From positions 1,674,001 through 1,738,000 of the forward strand of contig NZ_AP014936.1 in assembly GCF_002355415.1 (NCBI RefSeq): a stretch of 64,000 nucleotides of DNA, written 5' to 3'. Source of the stretch: Sulfurifustis variabilis. Lineage in GTDB: Bacteria > Pseudomonadota > Gammaproteobacteria > Acidiferrobacterales > Sulfurifustaceae. The stretch's first letter is position 1. The number at the start of each line of letters is the position of its first letter. Below the pieces are notes generated by a model. That model worked only from the letters and a program-made list of their open reading frames with translations. It was not told the DNA's origin and did not search any database. A program made the position numbers and the translations under genes. This document shows, one piece after another, positions 30,717 through 44,652 of the stretch.

Positions 30717-31397
30717 TCAGTGCCATCCGATCCCGGTTTTGGACGGGTCGCCCGGCGCGAACTGCACGGTGATGACGAGGCGTCCCTCGAACAGGGCGTC
30801 CATGCGCACGTGACCGGGCACCGTCACGGCCCGCAGACGGAGCGGCGCGGGTTCGATGCTTTGCACCTGGAGCGCGTCGGCGGGGTAATCGATCGCGACC
30901 TTCACGTGCATGGGGAAGTAGCCGTCGAGGAAACGGCGCAGGTATGGCCCCCCGGTCCACGCGTAGGTCCCGTCGGCTCCGTTGCGCTCGAGCGAGCGGT
31001 TTTCGCTCTCGATGCACAGCACGGCGTCCTTTCCGACGTTGGTCAGCTGCACGCTCGGCCCCTCGACCCAGGCCCGCTCGATATTTTCGACCTGCAGGAT
31101 CCGGATGTCGCGCACCCGACCGTCACGGAAAAGGACCTGCATCGCGTTGACGGGGGCGAGGTGATAATGGCACTGACGCACGCGCAGCCAGCCGGTCTCC
31201 AGTGATTCCTCGTTGACGATGACATGCGTGCTCTGCAGGTGCGGTAGCTTCGCCGGGACTTCGGTGAGGAAGCGGAGCTCGCCCTCATTTATGTCGAGCA
31301 CATCGAAGTCCGAGGCGGAGAGGGCTACCCCAACGAAGCCGAAGAGTGCGCCGCCGACTAGGGTCCGCAGCGCGCGGCCGAGACCCGGACGTTTCAT
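30717..31397 (-). CDS. hypothetical exported protein
   Basis: I do not recognise this 226-residue protein. It has a signal peptide or N-terminal membrane helix (about residues 8-28, GRALRTLVGGALFGFVGVALSAS). A mostly beta-rich periplasmic domain follows with FDVLDINEGELRFL, QCHYHLAPVNAMQVLF, two cysteines and a C-terminal GRLVITVQFAPGDPSK. It lies directly after the aspartate aminotransferase gene with a TGATG junction, so it is translationally coupled to it. The pseudopilin gene follows behind its own promoter. Confidence 0.75.
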   Translation of the reverse strand: MKRPGLGRALRTLVGGALFGFVGVALSASDFDVLDINEGELRFLTEVPAKLPHLQSTHVIVNEESLETGWLRVRQCHYHLAPVNAMQVLFRDGRVRDIRILQVENIERAWVEGPSVQLTNVGKDAVLCIESENRSLERNGADGTYAWTGGPYLRRFLDGYFPMHVKVAIDYPADALQVQSIEPAPLRLRAVTVPGHVRMDALFEGRLVITVQFAPGDPSKTGIGWH

Positions 31398-32587
31398 CAA
31401 CCCGTGCTGAGGAACTGCTCCAACCGGTCGAGGGCCCCCTCGAGGGTCTTCATCGACGTGGCGAAGGAGAGTCGCAAGTAGCCCGGCGCGCCGAATGCGG
31501 ACCCGGGGACGAGCGCCACCCCCGCCCGTTCGAGGATCTGTTCCGCCATGGCCAGGTCATCCTTCGCGCCCGCGGCCTTGATCGCCCCGCGGAAGTCGGG
31601 GAACGCGTAAAACGCGCCCTGCGACGCGAGGCACCGCACGCCGGGCAGCCGATTGAGGCGATCCACGACGTAGTCGTGCCTTTCCTTGAAGGCACGCACC
31701 ATCGGGACGATGCAGGCCTGATCGCCGGAAAGCGCGGCCTCGGCGGCGACCTGCGCGATCGATGTGGCGTTGGACGTGCTCTGGGACTGGATGTTCGCCA
31801 TGGCGGTGATGATCGGTCGGGGTCCCGCGCAATAGCCGATCCGCCAGCCGGTCATCGCATATGCCTTCGACACGCCGTTCAGGACCATGGTTCGGTCGGC
31901 GAGATCCGGACAGGCATTGAGAATGTTCGTGAAAGGCTCGTCCATCCAGAGTATGTGCTCGTACATGTCGTCCGTGGCGATGACGACTTGCGGATGGCGC
32001 CGCAGTACCTCGCCGAGCCCCGCGAGCTCGGAGCGGGTATACACGCTGCCTGTGGGGTTGGATGGACTGTTGATGACGAAGAGCTTTGTCTTCGCGGTGA
32101 TGGCCTGTTCCAGTTGCGCCGGGGAGATTTTGAAGGCCTGCTCGATTCCGGCGGAGACGATGACCGGCGTGGCGCCGGCGAGGAGCACCATGTCCGGGTA
32201 GGACACCCAGTAGGGTGCCGGTATGATCGCTTCGTCCCCTTCCTCCAGCAGAGCCTGGGCCAGGTTGTAGAAGCTTTGCTTCCCGCCTACGGACACCAAG
32301 ACCTGATCGGGAGTGAACTTCAGGGCGTTCTCACGCTCGAATTTGGCGCAGATCGCCCGCCGCAGCCCCGGGGTCCCTTCGACCGCCGTGTACTTGGTGA
32401 ACCCTTCCCGAATCGCCCGAATCGCCGCCTCCTTGACGTGCGCGGGCGTGTCGAAGTCGGGCTCGCCCGCGCCGAGACCGATGACGTCCTTGCCCTGGGC
32501 CTTGAGCTGCTGCGCACGGGCGGTAACGGCGAGGGTGGGGGAGGGTTTGATGCGGCCAACGCGACCCGCAAGACGGATGGTGGACAA
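31397..32587 (-). CDS. aspartate aminotransferase (class I/II, PLP-dependent)
   Basis: The 396-residue protein matches class I aspartate aminotransferases of the Thermus/Rhizobium subgroup. It starts with RVGRIKPSPTLAVTARAQQLKAQGKDVIGLGAGEPDFDTP. The SNPTG motif and the PLP lysine in NGVSKAYAMTGWRIGY are present. Aspartate/2-oxoglutarate transamination is likely; prephenate activity is possible in this subgroup. I chose TTG 32587, which has GAGG five bases upstream. An ATG at 32653 is in frame but would add 22 atypical residues and overlap the uvrB start. Confidence 0.92.
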   Translation of the reverse strand: MSTIRLAGRVGRIKPSPTLAVTARAQQLKAQGKDVIGLGAGEPDFDTPAHVKEAAIRAIREGFTKYTAVEGTPGLRRAICAKFERENALKFTPDQVLVSVGGKQSFYNLAQALLEEGDEAIIPAPYWVSYPDMVLLAGATPVIVSAGIEQAFKISPAQLEQAITAKTKLFVINSPSNPTGSVYTRSELAGLGEVLRRHPQVVIATDDMYEHILWMDEPFTNILNACPDLADRTMVLNGVSKAYAMTGWRIGYCAGPRPIITAMANIQSQSTSNATSIAQVAAEAALSGDQACIVPMVRAFKERHDYVVDRLNRLPGVRCLASQGAFYAFPDFRGAIKAAGAKDDLAMAEQILERAGVALVPGSAFGAPGYLRLSFATSMKTLEGALDRLEQFLSTG

Positions 32588-32651
32588 GCGCGCCTCGAAA
32601 CGGTTGCTCTTGGAATTCCGGTAATATACCCGAAAGGGATTTGCCAAGACC

Positions 32652-34691
<2,040 letters not shown>

Positions 34692-34832
34692 GCGTCAGCG
34701 GTGCAGAAGCATATCGGCTAATGCTAATGCTTGAGTAGCGGAAATAGAGGGTTTTGAGCGCCGCGCACGCGAGCCTCGTCTGGAGCGATTCTTGCTGCTA
34801 TTCCTTTAGTAGTTGCACAGCGAGAGGTCGCG

Positions 34833-35786
34833 ATGAACGGAACCATTCGGAAACTGACCCTGGCCGGCGGAATGGCGGTAAGCATGCTGTTCCCGGTGCA
34901 CTCCGTCCTGGCCGCCAAGACGCTGACATGGGCGGGGTGCGGCATCTCGAAGAGCGCCTTCATGTCCGAGATGGCCGAGGCCTACCGGAAGAAGACCGGC
35001 GTCGAGATCGATTTCAAGGGCGGTGGCGCGACCAAGGGCATTCGCCAGGTCGCCGCCGGCGAGGTGACGATCGGAGGAACGTGTCGGCACCTGATCGAGA
35101 GTCCCGAGACGTTTACCACGGTGCGGGAAGAGCGCCGGGTGCAGCTGACGCCCGTGGGTTGGGATGCGCTCGCGGTCATCGTGCACAAGGACAACCCGGT
35201 CGACAGCGTGACGCTCGATCAGCTGCGCGACATGTACCTGGGTCGGATCACCAACTGGAAGGAGCTCGGTGGAAACGACGCGCCGCTCGAGCTCTATGTG
35301 CGCAAGGGGAAGATCTCGGGTGTCGGCCGCACCCTGCGCGAGCTCGTGTTCAACGATTACGACATCGACTTCGTCGCCCGGCATGTTGTCGATTCGACCG
35401 GGCCGATGGAGCGCGCCATTCCGCAAAATCCACACGGCGTGGGCACCACCGGTGTCTCGAGTGCGCGCAAGCTCTCCGGCAAGGTAAAGATCCTCAAGCT
35501 CAACGGCAAGGAGCCGAGCTACGACAACATCAAAAAGGGCGATTACCTTCTCTACCGGCCGCTGTACATGGTCACGCACATGCAGAACAGCGATCCCGAG
35601 GTGAAGAAGTTCGTCGATTTCGTCCTCGGGCGGGAGGGGAAGCAGGTGATGCGCAGCGTGGGCACGGTGCCGTACGAGGACGCCATTCACCTCTGGCTCA
35701 CCTATCTCGAGCAACAAAACCGGGCCCTTGCCAAGATGCACGCCCGGGCCAACACGACGGCGGCAACGCCGACGAAGGTGCGCTGA
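34833..35786 (+). CDS. PstS-like phosphate/anion substrate-binding protein (orphan)
   Basis: The 317-residue protein has a signal peptide (residues 1 to about 27, ending SVLA). A PBP-like domain then begins LTWAGCGISKSAFMSEMAEAYRKKTGVEIDFKGGGATKGIRQVAAGEVTIGG. This is the PstS-like group, whose ligand loop would be the GGGATKG segment. No pstCAB or phoU genes are adjacent, and I see no Pho box in the 141-base upstream gap. The ligand could be phosphate or another oxyanion. Confidence 0.82.
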   Translation: MNGTIRKLTLAGGMAVSMLFPVHSVLAAKTLTWAGCGISKSAFMSEMAEAYRKKTGVEIDFKGGGATKGIRQVAAGEVTIGGTCRHLIESPETFTTVREERRVQLTPVGWDALAVIVHKDNPVDSVTLDQLRDMYLGRITNWKELGGNDAPLELYVRKGKISGVGRTLRELVFNDYDIDFVARHVVDSTGPMERAIPQNPHGVGTTGVSSARKLSGKVKILKLNGKEPSYDNIKKGDYLLYRPLYMVTHMQNSDPEVKKFVDFVLGREGKQVMRSVGTVPYEDAIHLWLTYLEQQNRALAKMHARANTTAATPTKVR

Positions 35787-35799
35787 TTCCAGCGGTAAC

Positions 35800-35829
35800 T
35801 TGTTCCCGCGGGACCGGTTATGCTATTTT
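35800..35829 (+). promoter_or_regulatory. candidate promoter of tRNA-Val
   Basis: TTGTTC (35800-35805) and TATTTT (35824-35829) are 18 bases apart, followed by the GC-rich run CCGCGCC before the tRNA gene. An alternative -10 is TATGCT at 35819. Confidence 0.35.
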
Positions 35830-35840
35830 CCGCGCCTGAT

Positions 35841-35915
35841 AGGCGCGTAGCTCAGTGGTAGAGCACCACCTTGACATGGTGGTGGTCGGTGGTTCGATCC
35901 CACTCGCGCCTACCA
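35841..35915 (+). tRNA. tRNA-Val (GAC)
   Basis: Acceptor AGGCGCG pairs with CGCGCCT, discriminator A, encoded CCA. The anticodon loop TTGACAT gives anticodon GAC. The gene lies 78 bases before thrS on the same strand. It decodes GUC/GUU. Confidence 0.97.
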
Positions 35916-35993
35916 GTTCCGAGTCGCTCTGATTGAGACGAGCCCGACACGCGGCCAGTCGTAGCGGTCGCCACTGATCGAAGGGTTTGAAGT

Positions 35994-37937
35994 ATGCCAG
36001 TCATCACGCTGCCGGACGGCAGTCAGCGTTCGTATTCCCATCCCGTCACCGTCGCGAAGATCGCCGCCGATATCGGGCCCGGGCTTGCCCGGGCGGCCCT
36101 CGCCGGCAAGGTTGACGGACGGCTGGTCGACACGTCGTTCGAAATCGGCAGCGATGCCCGAGTTGCGATCGTCACGGATCGCGACACGGAAGGCGTGGAG
36201 ATCCTGCGACACTCCTCCGCGCATCTCCTCGCACACGCCGTCAAGGAGCTCTTCCCCGACGCGCAGGTGACGATCGGACCGGTCATCGAGGACGGCTTCT
36301 ACTACGACTTCGCCTACGATCGCGGTTTCAGCGAGGACGACCTGCGGCGCATCGAAGCCCGAATGCATGAGATCGCAAAGCGGGACTATCCGGTCGCGCG
36401 CAGCGTCATGCCGCGGGACGAGGCGGTGCGGTTCTTCCGGGGCCAGGGTGAGGAGTACAAGGCCCGCATCATCGAGGCCATCCCGGCCGGAGAGGACATC
36501 TCGCTCTATCGACAGGGCGATTTCGTGGATCTCTGCCGAGGGCCGCATGTCCCCAGCACGGGCAAGCTCAAGGCCTTCAAGCTGACCAAAGTGGCCGGCG
36601 CCTACTGGCGCGGCGACTCGCGCAACGAGATGCTCCAGCGCGTCTATGGGACCGCATGGGCCAACAAGGAGCAGCTCGACGCCTATCTGCACCGTCTGGA
36701 GGAGGCCGAGAAGCGCGACCACCGCAAGCTCGGGCGTCAGCTGGACCTCTTCCATACCCAGGAAGAGGCGCCGGGCATGGTGTTCTGGCACGAGCGGGGA
36801 TGGCGCATTTACCAGCAGATACAGCAGTACATGAGCGAGCTGTGGCGCGCCCACGGCTACAAGGAGATCCGTACGCCGCAGCTGATCGATCGGTCGCTCT
36901 GGGAGCGCTCGGGCCACTGGGAGAAGTTCCACGCGGACATGTTCATCACCGAGTCGGAGAAGCGGCTGTACGCCGTGAAGCCGATGAACTGCCCCGGACA
37001 CATCCAGGTGTACAACCAGGGTCTGAAGAGCTACCGGGACCTGCCCTTGCGCCTGGCCGAGTTCGGCTCCTGCCACCGGAACGAACAGTCCGGAGCCCTG
37101 CACGGGCTCATGCGCGTGCGCGGCTTCGTGCAGGACGACGCGCATATTTTCTGCACCGAGGATCAGATCCAGGGTGAGGTCTCCGCGTTCATCGACCTGC
37201 TGCACAAGGTCTACGGCGATTTCGGCTTCAAGGAGGTACGCTACAAACTCTCGACCCGGCCGGCGAACCGGATCGGCTCGGACGAGAGTTGGGACAGGGC
37301 GGAACACGCGCTCGAACAGGCCCTGAACGGCAAAGGTCTGCCCTGGGAGCTGCAGCCGGGGGAGGGCGCCTTCTACGGGCCCAAGATCGAATTCTCCCTT
37401 CGGGACAGCATCGGTCGTGTCTGGCAGTGCGGCACCATCCAGGTCGATTTCTCCATGCCCGGGCGCCTCGGCGCGAGCTACGTGGCGGAGGACGGGACGA
37501 AAAGGGTCCCGGTCATGCTCCACCGGGCGATCCTGGGGTCGTTTGAGCGCTTTATCGGGATTCTCATAGAGGAGTACGCCGGGTCATTTCCCGCCTGGCT
37601 CGCACCGGTCCAGGCCGTGATTCTGACCATCACGGACCAGCAGAACGAGTATGCCCGGCGAGCCGAGCGCGTCCTGCGGGACCGTGGCCTCCGAGCCGAA
37701 TCCGACTTGAGAAACGAAAAAATTGGCTTTAAAATCCGCGAACATACGTTACAGCGCATTCCTTATTTGCTGGTCATCGGCAAACGGGAGGCGCTCGACG
37801 GTACGGTAGCCGTGCGCACGCGGACGGGTGAGGACTTGGGCGTCATGACGCTCGAGGCGTTCAGCGAACGACTCACTCGGGAGATCGCGGGCCGCGGCAT
37901 TCATATTTTGGAGGACGGTAAACATCGCGTCGGATAA
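35994..37937 (+). CDS. thrS: threonyl-tRNA synthetase
   Basis: ThrS charges tRNA-Thr. The 647-residue class II enzyme has an N-terminal TGS domain ([20 protein letters not shown]) and an editing domain with [16 protein letters not shown], whose histidines clear misacylated serine. The catalytic core contains the zinc ligand in PMNCPGHI, and the anticodon-binding domain is C-terminal. Its last 14 bases overlap the start of infC in another frame. Confidence 0.98.
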   Translation: MPVITLPDGSQRSYSHPVTVAKIAADIGPGLARAALAGKVDGRLVDTSFEIGSDARVAIVTDRDTEGVEILRHSSAHLLAHAVKELFPDAQVTIGPVIEDGFYYDFAYDRGFSEDDLRRIEARMHEIAKRDYPVARSVMPRDEAVRFFRGQGEEYKARIIEAIPAGEDISLYRQGDFVDLCRGPHVPSTGKLKAFKLTKVAGAYWRGDSRNEMLQRVYGTAWANKEQLDAYLHRLEEAEKRDHRKLGRQLDLFHTQEEAPGMVFWHERGWRIYQQIQQYMSELWRAHGYKEIRTPQLIDRSLWERSGHWEKFHADMFITESEKRLYAVKPMNCPGHIQVYNQGLKSYRDLPLRLAEFGSCHRNEQSGALHGLMRVRGFVQDDAHIFCTEDQIQGEVSAFIDLLHKVYGDFGFKEVRYKLSTRPANRIGSDESWDRAEHALEQALNGKGLPWELQPGEGAFYGPKIEFSLRDSIGRVWQCGTIQVDFSMPGRLGASYVAEDGTKRVPVMLHRAILGSFERFIGILIEEYAGSFPAWLAPVQAVILTITDQQNEYARRAERVLRDRGLRAESDLRNEKIGFKIREHTLQRIPYLLVIGKREALDGTVAVRTRTGEDLGVMTLEAFSERLTREIAGRGIHILEDGKHRVG

Positions 37938-38442
37938 AGAGTTACGGATAAACGGGCGGATCAACGCGCCCCGGGTTCGCCTCATCGGTGCAGACGGGCA
38001 GCAGGTGGGAATCGTGCCGATCCAGGAGGCGCTCAAGCGGGCGGAAGAGGCGGAGCTCGACCTCGTCGAGATCTCGCCGAATGCCGCGCCACCCGTCTGC
38101 CGTATCATGAACTACGGCAAGTTCCAGTACGAGGAGAGCAAGCGTCGCCACGCGGCGAAGAAGAAACAAAAACAGATACAGGTGAAGGAAGTGAAGTTTC
38201 GTCCCGGGACGGACATCGGGGACTATCAGGTCAAACTGCGCAACCTGATACGGTTCCTGGAAAACGGAGACAAGGCGAAGATCACTCTGCGCTTTCGCGG
38301 CCGTGAAATGGCCCACCAGGAGCTCGGGATGCAACTCCTGAAGCGCGTCGAGTCGGACCTCAAGGAATACGGCATGGTTGAGCAGCACCCGCGCCTCGAG
38401 GGCCGCCAGATGGTGATGATCGTCGGGCCTCATAAACGTTAA
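37924..38442 (+). CDS. infC: translation initiation factor IF-3, AUC start
   Basis: IF-3 binds the 30S subunit and rejects non-AUG starts. The 172-residue protein reads [24 protein letters not shown] after the start, then [10 protein letters not shown]-type and [18 protein letters not shown] motifs. No ATG, GTG or TTG lies at the right place. ATC at 37924 has GGAGG nine bases upstream (37910-37914) and gives the full domain. The first ordinary start codon in frame is a GTG at 38005, which would delete 27 residues of the N-domain. A rare start codon is known to let IF-3 limit its own synthesis, and AUC fits that rule. Confidence 0.93.
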   Translation: MASDKELRINGRINAPRVRLIGADGQQVGIVPIQEALKRAEEAELDLVEISPNAAPPVCRIMNYGKFQYEESKRRHAAKKKQKQIQVKEVKFRPGTDIGDYQVKLRNLIRFLENGDKAKITLRFRGREMAHQELGMQLLKRVESDLKEYGMVEQHPRLEGRQMVMIVGPHKR

Positions 38443-38499
38443 CAGTCGTGCCTCATCGCCGCTGAAGAGCGGCCGGCACGAGAATGCGGAGTAATTGAA

Positions 38500-38697
38500 A
38501 TGCCGAAGTTGAAGACCAACCGGGGCGCGGCCAAGCGCTTCAAGCGAACCGCGAGCGGCGGGTTCAAGCGCTCGCGCTCGCACCTGCGCCACATCCTCAC
38601 GAAGAAGAGCGCCAAGCGCAAACGTCACCTGCGCGGCACCACCATGGTCCACGAGTCCGATGCCGGTCTCGTGCGACGCATGCTGCCGCACGCCTAA
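38500..38697 (+). CDS. rpmI: 50S ribosomal protein L35
   Basis: The 65-residue basic protein begins [15 protein letters not shown] and contains [21 protein letters not shown], typical of L35. It lies 57 bases after infC and 11 bases before rplT. In E. coli, L20 represses this operon by binding the leader before rpmI; the 57-base gap here is short but could hold part of such a site. Confidence 0.97.
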   Translation: MPKLKTNRGAAKRFKRTASGGFKRSRSHLRHILTKKSAKRKRHLRGTTMVHESDAGLVRRMLPHA

Positions 38698-38708
38698 GGA
38701 GGGCCGCC

Positions 38709-39068
38709 ATGCCACGCGTGAAACGCGGTGTCACCTCGCGTGCCCGCCACAACAAGGTTCTCTCCCGCGCGAAGGGCTACTACAACGCCCGGCGCAAGAA
38801 CATCAAGACCGCCAAGCAGGCGGTCATGCGGGCCGATCAGTATGCCTTTCGCGATCGCCGCGCGCGCAAGCGCGATTTTCGCGGGCTGTGGATCACCCGT
38901 ATCAACGCCGGGGCGCGCGAGTGCGGGTTGTCGTACAGTCGATTTATGAACGGCCTCAAGAAGGCCGCGATCGAGATCGACCGCAAGGTCCTCGCCGACC
39001 TTGCCGTCCACGACAAGAAGACCTTTTCCGTCCTGGCCGACAAAGCCAAGACCGCGCTCGCCGGCTGA
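38709..39068 (+). CDS. rplT: 50S ribosomal protein L20
   Basis: L20 is an early assembly protein of the 50S subunit. The 119-residue protein has [18 protein letters not shown] at its N-terminus and [26 protein letters not shown], both diagnostic. An AAGGAGG ribosome-binding site precedes the ATG. A strong hairpin follows 31 bases after the stop. Confidence 0.98.
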   Translation: MPRVKRGVTSRARHNKVLSRAKGYYNARRKNIKTAKQAVMRADQYAFRDRRARKRDFRGLWITRINAGARECGLSYSRFMNGLKKAAIEIDRKVLADLAVHDKKTFSVLADKAKTALAG

Positions 39069-40190
<1,122 letters not shown>

Positions 40191-40254
40191 GAAGGCGAAC
40201 CGCCTGACACTGCGCATTCCCGTGTCCTCGGCGCGGCGCTAAAGAATTGCGTTC

Positions 40255-42639
40255 ATGAAAATCAGCGAACAGTGGTTGCGTGAATGGGTGTCGCCGAAGC
40301 TCGACACCCCGGCGCTCGCAGAGCGGCTGACCATGGCGGGACTGGAAGTCGGCGCGGTTTCGGCCGCCGGGCCGTCCCTCGAGGGCGTGGTGGTGGGCCG
40401 GATCCGCAGGGCGTCGCCACACCCCGGCGCCGGTCGTCTGCAGGTGTGCCAGGTCCAGTCGGCCTCGAACGAGACGATTACCGTGGTCTGCGGCGCACCG
40501 AACGCGAGGGCGGGGATCAAGGTTCCGCTCGCTCTTCCGGGTGCCGTTCTTCCCGACGGTCGGCGCATCGAGCGTACGGTAATTCACGGAATCGAGTCCG
40601 CGGGCATGCTGTGTTCGGCGGCGGAACTCGGGCTGGAGGCGGAGAGCCAGGGGCTGCTCATCCTCGATTCCAGCGCGCGGGTCGGGGCGACGCTCGTGAA
40701 GCAGCTTTCCCTCGATGACGCGGTGCTGGACATCGATCTCACGCCCAACAGGGGCGACTGCCTGAGCCTCGCCGGCGTTGCGCGCGAGATCGCGGCCGTG
40801 ACGGGGGCCCGACTGAGGCCTGTAGCGATACGGCGTCAGCGCGCGGTGTCGAAGGCGATTCGGCGGGTGAGAGTGAAAGCGACGCGTGACTGCCCGCGTT
40901 ATGCGGGGCGAGTCATCCGTGACATCGATCCCGCGGCTCAAACACCGATCTGGTTGAGCGAACGGCTCCGGCGTAGCGGAATACGGGCCATCCATCCGGT
41001 CGTCGACGTCACGAACTACGTCATGCTGGAGCTGGGGCAACCGATGCATGCATTCGATCTCGATCGGGTGCGTGGCGATATCCAGGTGCGGCATGCCGCG
41101 CCGGGCGACGTCTTGTCGCTGCTCGACGGCCGGCGACTCGATCTGGGCGACTCGGCGGCATTGCTCATCGCCGACAGCGAGGGTCCGCTTGCTCTCGCCG
41201 GCATGATGGGAGGGGCCCGCTCGGGGGTCGGCCGGGAGACGCGCAATCTCTTCCTCGAGAGCGCCCACTTTCGTCCGGAGTCGATCGGCGGCCGGGCGCG
41301 GGCGCTCAACCTGCAGACCGAGTCGTCTCAGCGCTTCGAGCGGGGCGTCGATCCCGAGCTCGCGCGGCCGGCGCTCGAGCGGGCGACCGAGCTCCTTCTC
41401 GGCATCGTCGGCGGGGAGCCCGGGCCGATCGGCGAGGTGGTCAACCGACGTGCGCTTCCGGTCAAGTCCGCGATCGTCCTCCGGCACGCGCGCGTGGAAC
41501 GGGTGCTCGGCCTCGCCGTCCCGCCTCGGGAAATTGAAACCATCCTTCGACGTCTCGGGATGCGCATACGCCGCATCAGGGGCGGATGGACCGTCGTCCC
41601 CCCGTCCTTTCGCTTCGACATCGCGATCGAGGTGGATCTGATCGAGGAAATCGCGCGTTTGCGCGGCTACGACCGTGTTCCGGTCCGGCGACCCCAGGCG
41701 GAGCTGCGTGCGCCGTCCCGACCCGAGAACCGCTTGTCCCGCGGGCGGCTGCGCACGCTTCTTGCGGACCGCGATTATCAGGAAGTCGTCACGTACAGCT
41801 TCGTGGATCCCGGCTGGCAGGAGGCTATTGAGCCGGCCCGACCGGTTCTGAAGCTCGCCAATCCGATCAGCGCCGACATGGCCGTCATGCGCACGACCCT
41901 GTGGCCCGGGCTGCTGCAGGCCGTTCTATATAACAGGAATCGGCAGCAGGGGCGGGTTCGCCTCTTCGAAATCGGCCGGCGTTTTCGAATCGCGAGCGAG
42001 GGAGCGATTCGGGAGGAGGAGGTGGTGTCCGGGGTGGTTACCGGCGAAGTCTGGCCGGAACAATGGGGGGCGTCGGGCAGGGAGATCGATTTCTTCGACG
42101 TCAAGGGAGACGTCGAGGCGCTTTTGAGCCTGGGCGGTCGTCCGAAAGACGTGCGCTTTCTGCCGGTGGAGCATCCGTCACTGCACCCGGGTCAGAGTGC
42201 TGCTATACACTTGGAAGGGGAGGAAATCGGTCGAATCGGCGTGGTGCATCCCCTGGTCCAGACGCGACTCGGTCTGGATCAGCGGGTCATTGCGTTTGAG
42301 CTCGATGTGGGGGCGCTGACGTCTGCCCATATTCCACGTTTTAGCGAGATTTCGCGCTTCCCCGCCATCCGCCGGGACCTCTCGATTACCGTGTCGGAGG
42401 ACATCGCCGCGCAGCAGATCGTCGACGCCATACGTAAAGTGGTCGGGAATTTGCTTGTTAATCTCGAGCTATTCGACGAATATCGCGGCGAAGGCATTGA
42501 TTCGGGACGAAAAAGTTTGAGTTTGGGCTTGACCTTACAGGATTCTTCGCGCACCCTTAAAGACGAAGAGGTTGATGCGCTCCAGAACCGGGTGACGGCG
42601 GCACTGCACTCGGAGTTCGGGGCCGAGCTTCGGGGATGA
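40255..42639 (+). CDS. pheT: phenylalanyl-tRNA synthetase subunit beta
   Basis: PheT carries editing and tRNA binding. The 794-residue protein starts [14 protein letters not shown] and has the tRNA-binding domain ([12 protein letters not shown]). The B3/B4 editing domain, the B5 domain and a core with [14 protein letters not shown] follow. The C-terminal ferredoxin-fold anticodon-binding domain contains [12 protein letters not shown]. Length is normal. It ends just before ihfA, as in E. coli. Confidence 0.97.
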   Translation: MKISEQWLREWVSPKLDTPALAERLTMAGLEVGAVSAAGPSLEGVVVGRIRRASPHPGAGRLQVCQVQSASNETITVVCGAPNARAGIKVPLALPGAVLPDGRRIERTVIHGIESAGMLCSAAELGLEAESQGLLILDSSARVGATLVKQLSLDDAVLDIDLTPNRGDCLSLAGVAREIAAVTGARLRPVAIRRQRAVSKAIRRVRVKATRDCPRYAGRVIRDIDPAAQTPIWLSERLRRSGIRAIHPVVDVTNYVMLELGQPMHAFDLDRVRGDIQVRHAAPGDVLSLLDGRRLDLGDSAALLIADSEGPLALAGMMGGARSGVGRETRNLFLESAHFRPESIGGRARALNLQTESSQRFERGVDPELARPALERATELLLGIVGGEPGPIGEVVNRRALPVKSAIVLRHARVERVLGLAVPPREIETILRRLGMRIRRIRGGWTVVPPSFRFDIAIEVDLIEEIARLRGYDRVPVRRPQAELRAPSRPENRLSRGRLRTLLADRDYQEVVTYSFVDPGWQEAIEPARPVLKLANPISADMAVMRTTLWPGLLQAVLYNRNRQQGRVRLFEIGRRFRIASEGAIREEEVVSGVVTGEVWPEQWGASGREIDFFDVKGDVEALLSLGGRPKDVRFLPVEHPSLHPGQSAAIHLEGEEIGRIGVVHPLVQTRLGLDQRVIAFELDVGALTSAHIPRFSEISRFPAIRRDLSITVSEDIAAQQIVDAIRKVVGNLLVNLELFDEYRGEGIDSGRKSLSLGLTLQDSSRTLKDEEVDALQNRVTAALHSEFGAELRG

Positions 42640-42680
42640 GCCCCGAGCCGTCGAAGAACAACCACGGTACGAGGACCGAC

Positions 42681-43028
42681 ATGGCCTTAACCAAAGCCGA
42701 TCTGGCCGAAAGCCTTTTCAACGAGCTGGGCCTGAACAAGCGGGAGGCGAAGGAGTTCGTGGAACTCTTCTTCGAAAAGATTCGCGCGGCTCTGGTCGAA
42801 GGTGAGAACGTGAAACTGTCGGGTTTCGGCAATTTCGGGCTGCGCCACAAGAACTCGCGGCCGGGCCGTAACCCCAAGACCGGGGAGGAAATTCCGATCA
42901 CCGCCCGGCGGGTGGTGACCTTTCGGGCCAGCCACAAGCTCAAGGAACGGGTTGAGCGCAACGCCAAGCTGAACGCGGACAAGATCGCGGCCGACAAGAC
43001 CAATAAGCAGGCTGAAGTGAATGCTTGA
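42681..43028 (+). CDS. ihfA: integration host factor subunit alpha
   Basis: IhfA with IhfB bends DNA at specific sites and shapes replication, recombination and transcription. The 115-residue protein has [32 protein letters not shown] and the DNA-binding arm signature [15 protein letters not shown] chose ATG 42681, which has GAGG six bases upstream; an ATG at 42636 in frame overlaps the pheT stop and adds 15 atypical residues. The C-terminus is about 15 residues longer than usual and Lys/Asp-rich. It overlaps the merR-like gene by eight bases. Confidence 0.95.
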   Translation: MALTKADLAESLFNELGLNKREAKEFVELFFEKIRAALVEGENVKLSGFGNFGLRHKNSRPGRNPKTGEEIPITARRVVTFRASHKLKERVERNAKLNADKIAADKTNKQAEVNA

Positions 43029-43380
43029 TCCGGCCGATAACGAAGAATTACCTCCCATTCCCAGCAAACGCTACTTCACCATCGGTGAAGTGAGTGACCT
43101 GTGCGCGGTGAAGCCGCACGTCCTGCGTTACTGGGAGCAGGAGTTCCCGCAACTCAAGCCGGTGAAGCGGCGAGGCAACCGCCGTTACTATCAGCGGCAC
43201 GACGTCGTGCTGATTCGGCAAATTCGTAATCTGCTCTACGTCGAGGGCTTCACGATCAGCGGCGCGCGCAACAAGCTGGCGCCGGAGACGGCGACTCCCT
43301 TCGACCGCGAGCGTGCGCAGACCGTTCAGGCGCTTATCACAGAACTGGAAGACCTTCTGCGTTACCTCGACGAGCGCTGA
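43021..43380 (+). CDS. MerR family transcriptional regulator
   Basis: The 119-residue protein has the MerR helix-turn-helix and wing: [48 protein letters not shown] (residues 18-65), then a short helical C-terminal part. No cysteine-rich metal-binding C-terminus is present. This is the small MerR protein conserved directly after ihfA in many gammaproteobacteria; its ligand is unknown. Its start overlaps the end of ihfA. Confidence 0.92.
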   Translation: MLDPADNEELPPIPSKRYFTIGEVSDLCAVKPHVLRYWEQEFPQLKPVKRRGNRRYYQRHDVVLIRQIRNLLYVEGFTISGARNKLAPETATPFDRERAQTVQALITELEDLLRYLDER

Positions 43381-43385
43381 GAGCT

Positions 43386-43414
43386 TTGTCTCTCGGCGCG
43401 ACGTCGCGTATGAT
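43386..43414 (+). promoter_or_regulatory. sigma-70 promoter of tRNA-Pro
   Basis: TTGTCT (43386-43391) and TATGAT (43409-43414) are separated by exactly 17 bases, followed by a GC-rich discriminator. It lies immediately before the tRNA gene. Confidence 0.65.
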
Positions 43415-43428
43415 GGCCCCCCTACGAA

Positions 43429-43735
<307 letters not shown>

Positions 43736-43899
43736 CAAGCGCGTTTGCCGACCCCGTTGGTTCGCACAAGGGGGCCTGTTCTGTCATTTGGCCGTCCCTT
43801 TCCCGGTGACCTCCCCGGCCTTGAGCCGGTTGGTTTATGCGGGCTGTTTCCGGTATCGTCCGTGCCCGCCGATACCCTTGCTGTCAGCATCTGTGGGTC

Positions 43900-44652
43900 A
43901 TGCGCATTCTCGTTAGCAACGATGATGGATATCTCGCACCGGGCCTCGCCTGCCTCGCCCGCGCCCTGGGCGAGTTCGCGGAGGTCGACGTGGTCGCCCC
44001 GGACCGGGATCGAAGCGGGGCCAGCAACTCCCTCACGCTCACCCGGCCGTTGCGCGCCCGGAAGGGCGAGAACGGATTCGTTTACGTCGATGGCACGCCG
44101 ACGGACTGCGTGCATCTCGCCGTCACCGGGCTCATGGAGAAGCAGCCGGACATGGTCATCTCCGGAATCAACCGGGGCGCGAACCTCGGTGACGACGTGC
44201 TGTATTCGGGCACGGTCGCGGCGGCAATCGAGGGACGTTTTCTGGGCGCGCCCGCGATCGCCGTCTCGCTCGCCGGCTCCGCCGGACAGCACTACGAGAC
44301 GGCGGCGGCGATCGTCGTGCGACTGGTCCACCGGCTCGAGCACGACCCGCTCCCGGCCGACACGATTCTCAACGTGAACGTGCCGGACCTTCCGCTCGAA
44401 CGCATCGCCGGGCTCGAGGCCACACGTCTCGGTCACCGCCATAAATCGGAGGCCGTGGTGCGCGCCGCAGATCCGCACGGACAACCGATCTACTGGGTCG
44501 GCGCTTCGGGACCCGAAGCGGATGCCGGGCCCGGGACGGACTTCGACGCCATAAGGCGCGACTTCGTTTCCATCACCCCTTTGCAGGTCGACATGACCCG
44601 CTATACTGCCCTCGAGCAGGTCTCCTCCTGGCTGAAGAAACTGCGGACGTGA
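43900..44652 (+). CDS. surE: 5'/3'-nucleotidase SurE
   Basis: SurE is a metal-dependent nucleotidase/exopolyphosphatase linked to stationary-phase survival. The 250-residue protein begins [16 protein letters not shown], with the metal-binding Asp pair. It contains [23 protein letters not shown] chose the ATG at 43900; an in-frame extension of 21 residues upstream is not family-like. Its stop overlaps the GTG of pcm. Confidence 0.96.
   Translation: MRILVSNDDGYLAPGLACLARALGEFAEVDVVAPDRDRSGASNSLTLTRPLRARKGENGFVYVDGTPTDCVHLAVTGLMEKQPDMVISGINRGANLGDDVLYSGTVAAAIEGRFLGAPAIAVSLAGSAGQHYETAAAIVVRLVHRLEHDPLPADTILNVNVPDLPLERIAGLEATRLGHRHKSEAVVRAADPHGQPIYWVGASGPEADAGPGTDFDAIRRDFVSITPLQVDMTRYTALEQVSSWLKKLRT

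Noticed and set aside
34692-34832. Pho box or other operator before the PstS-like gene
   Set aside because: A GCTAATGCTAATGCTT repeat is present but does not match the Pho box or any operator I know.
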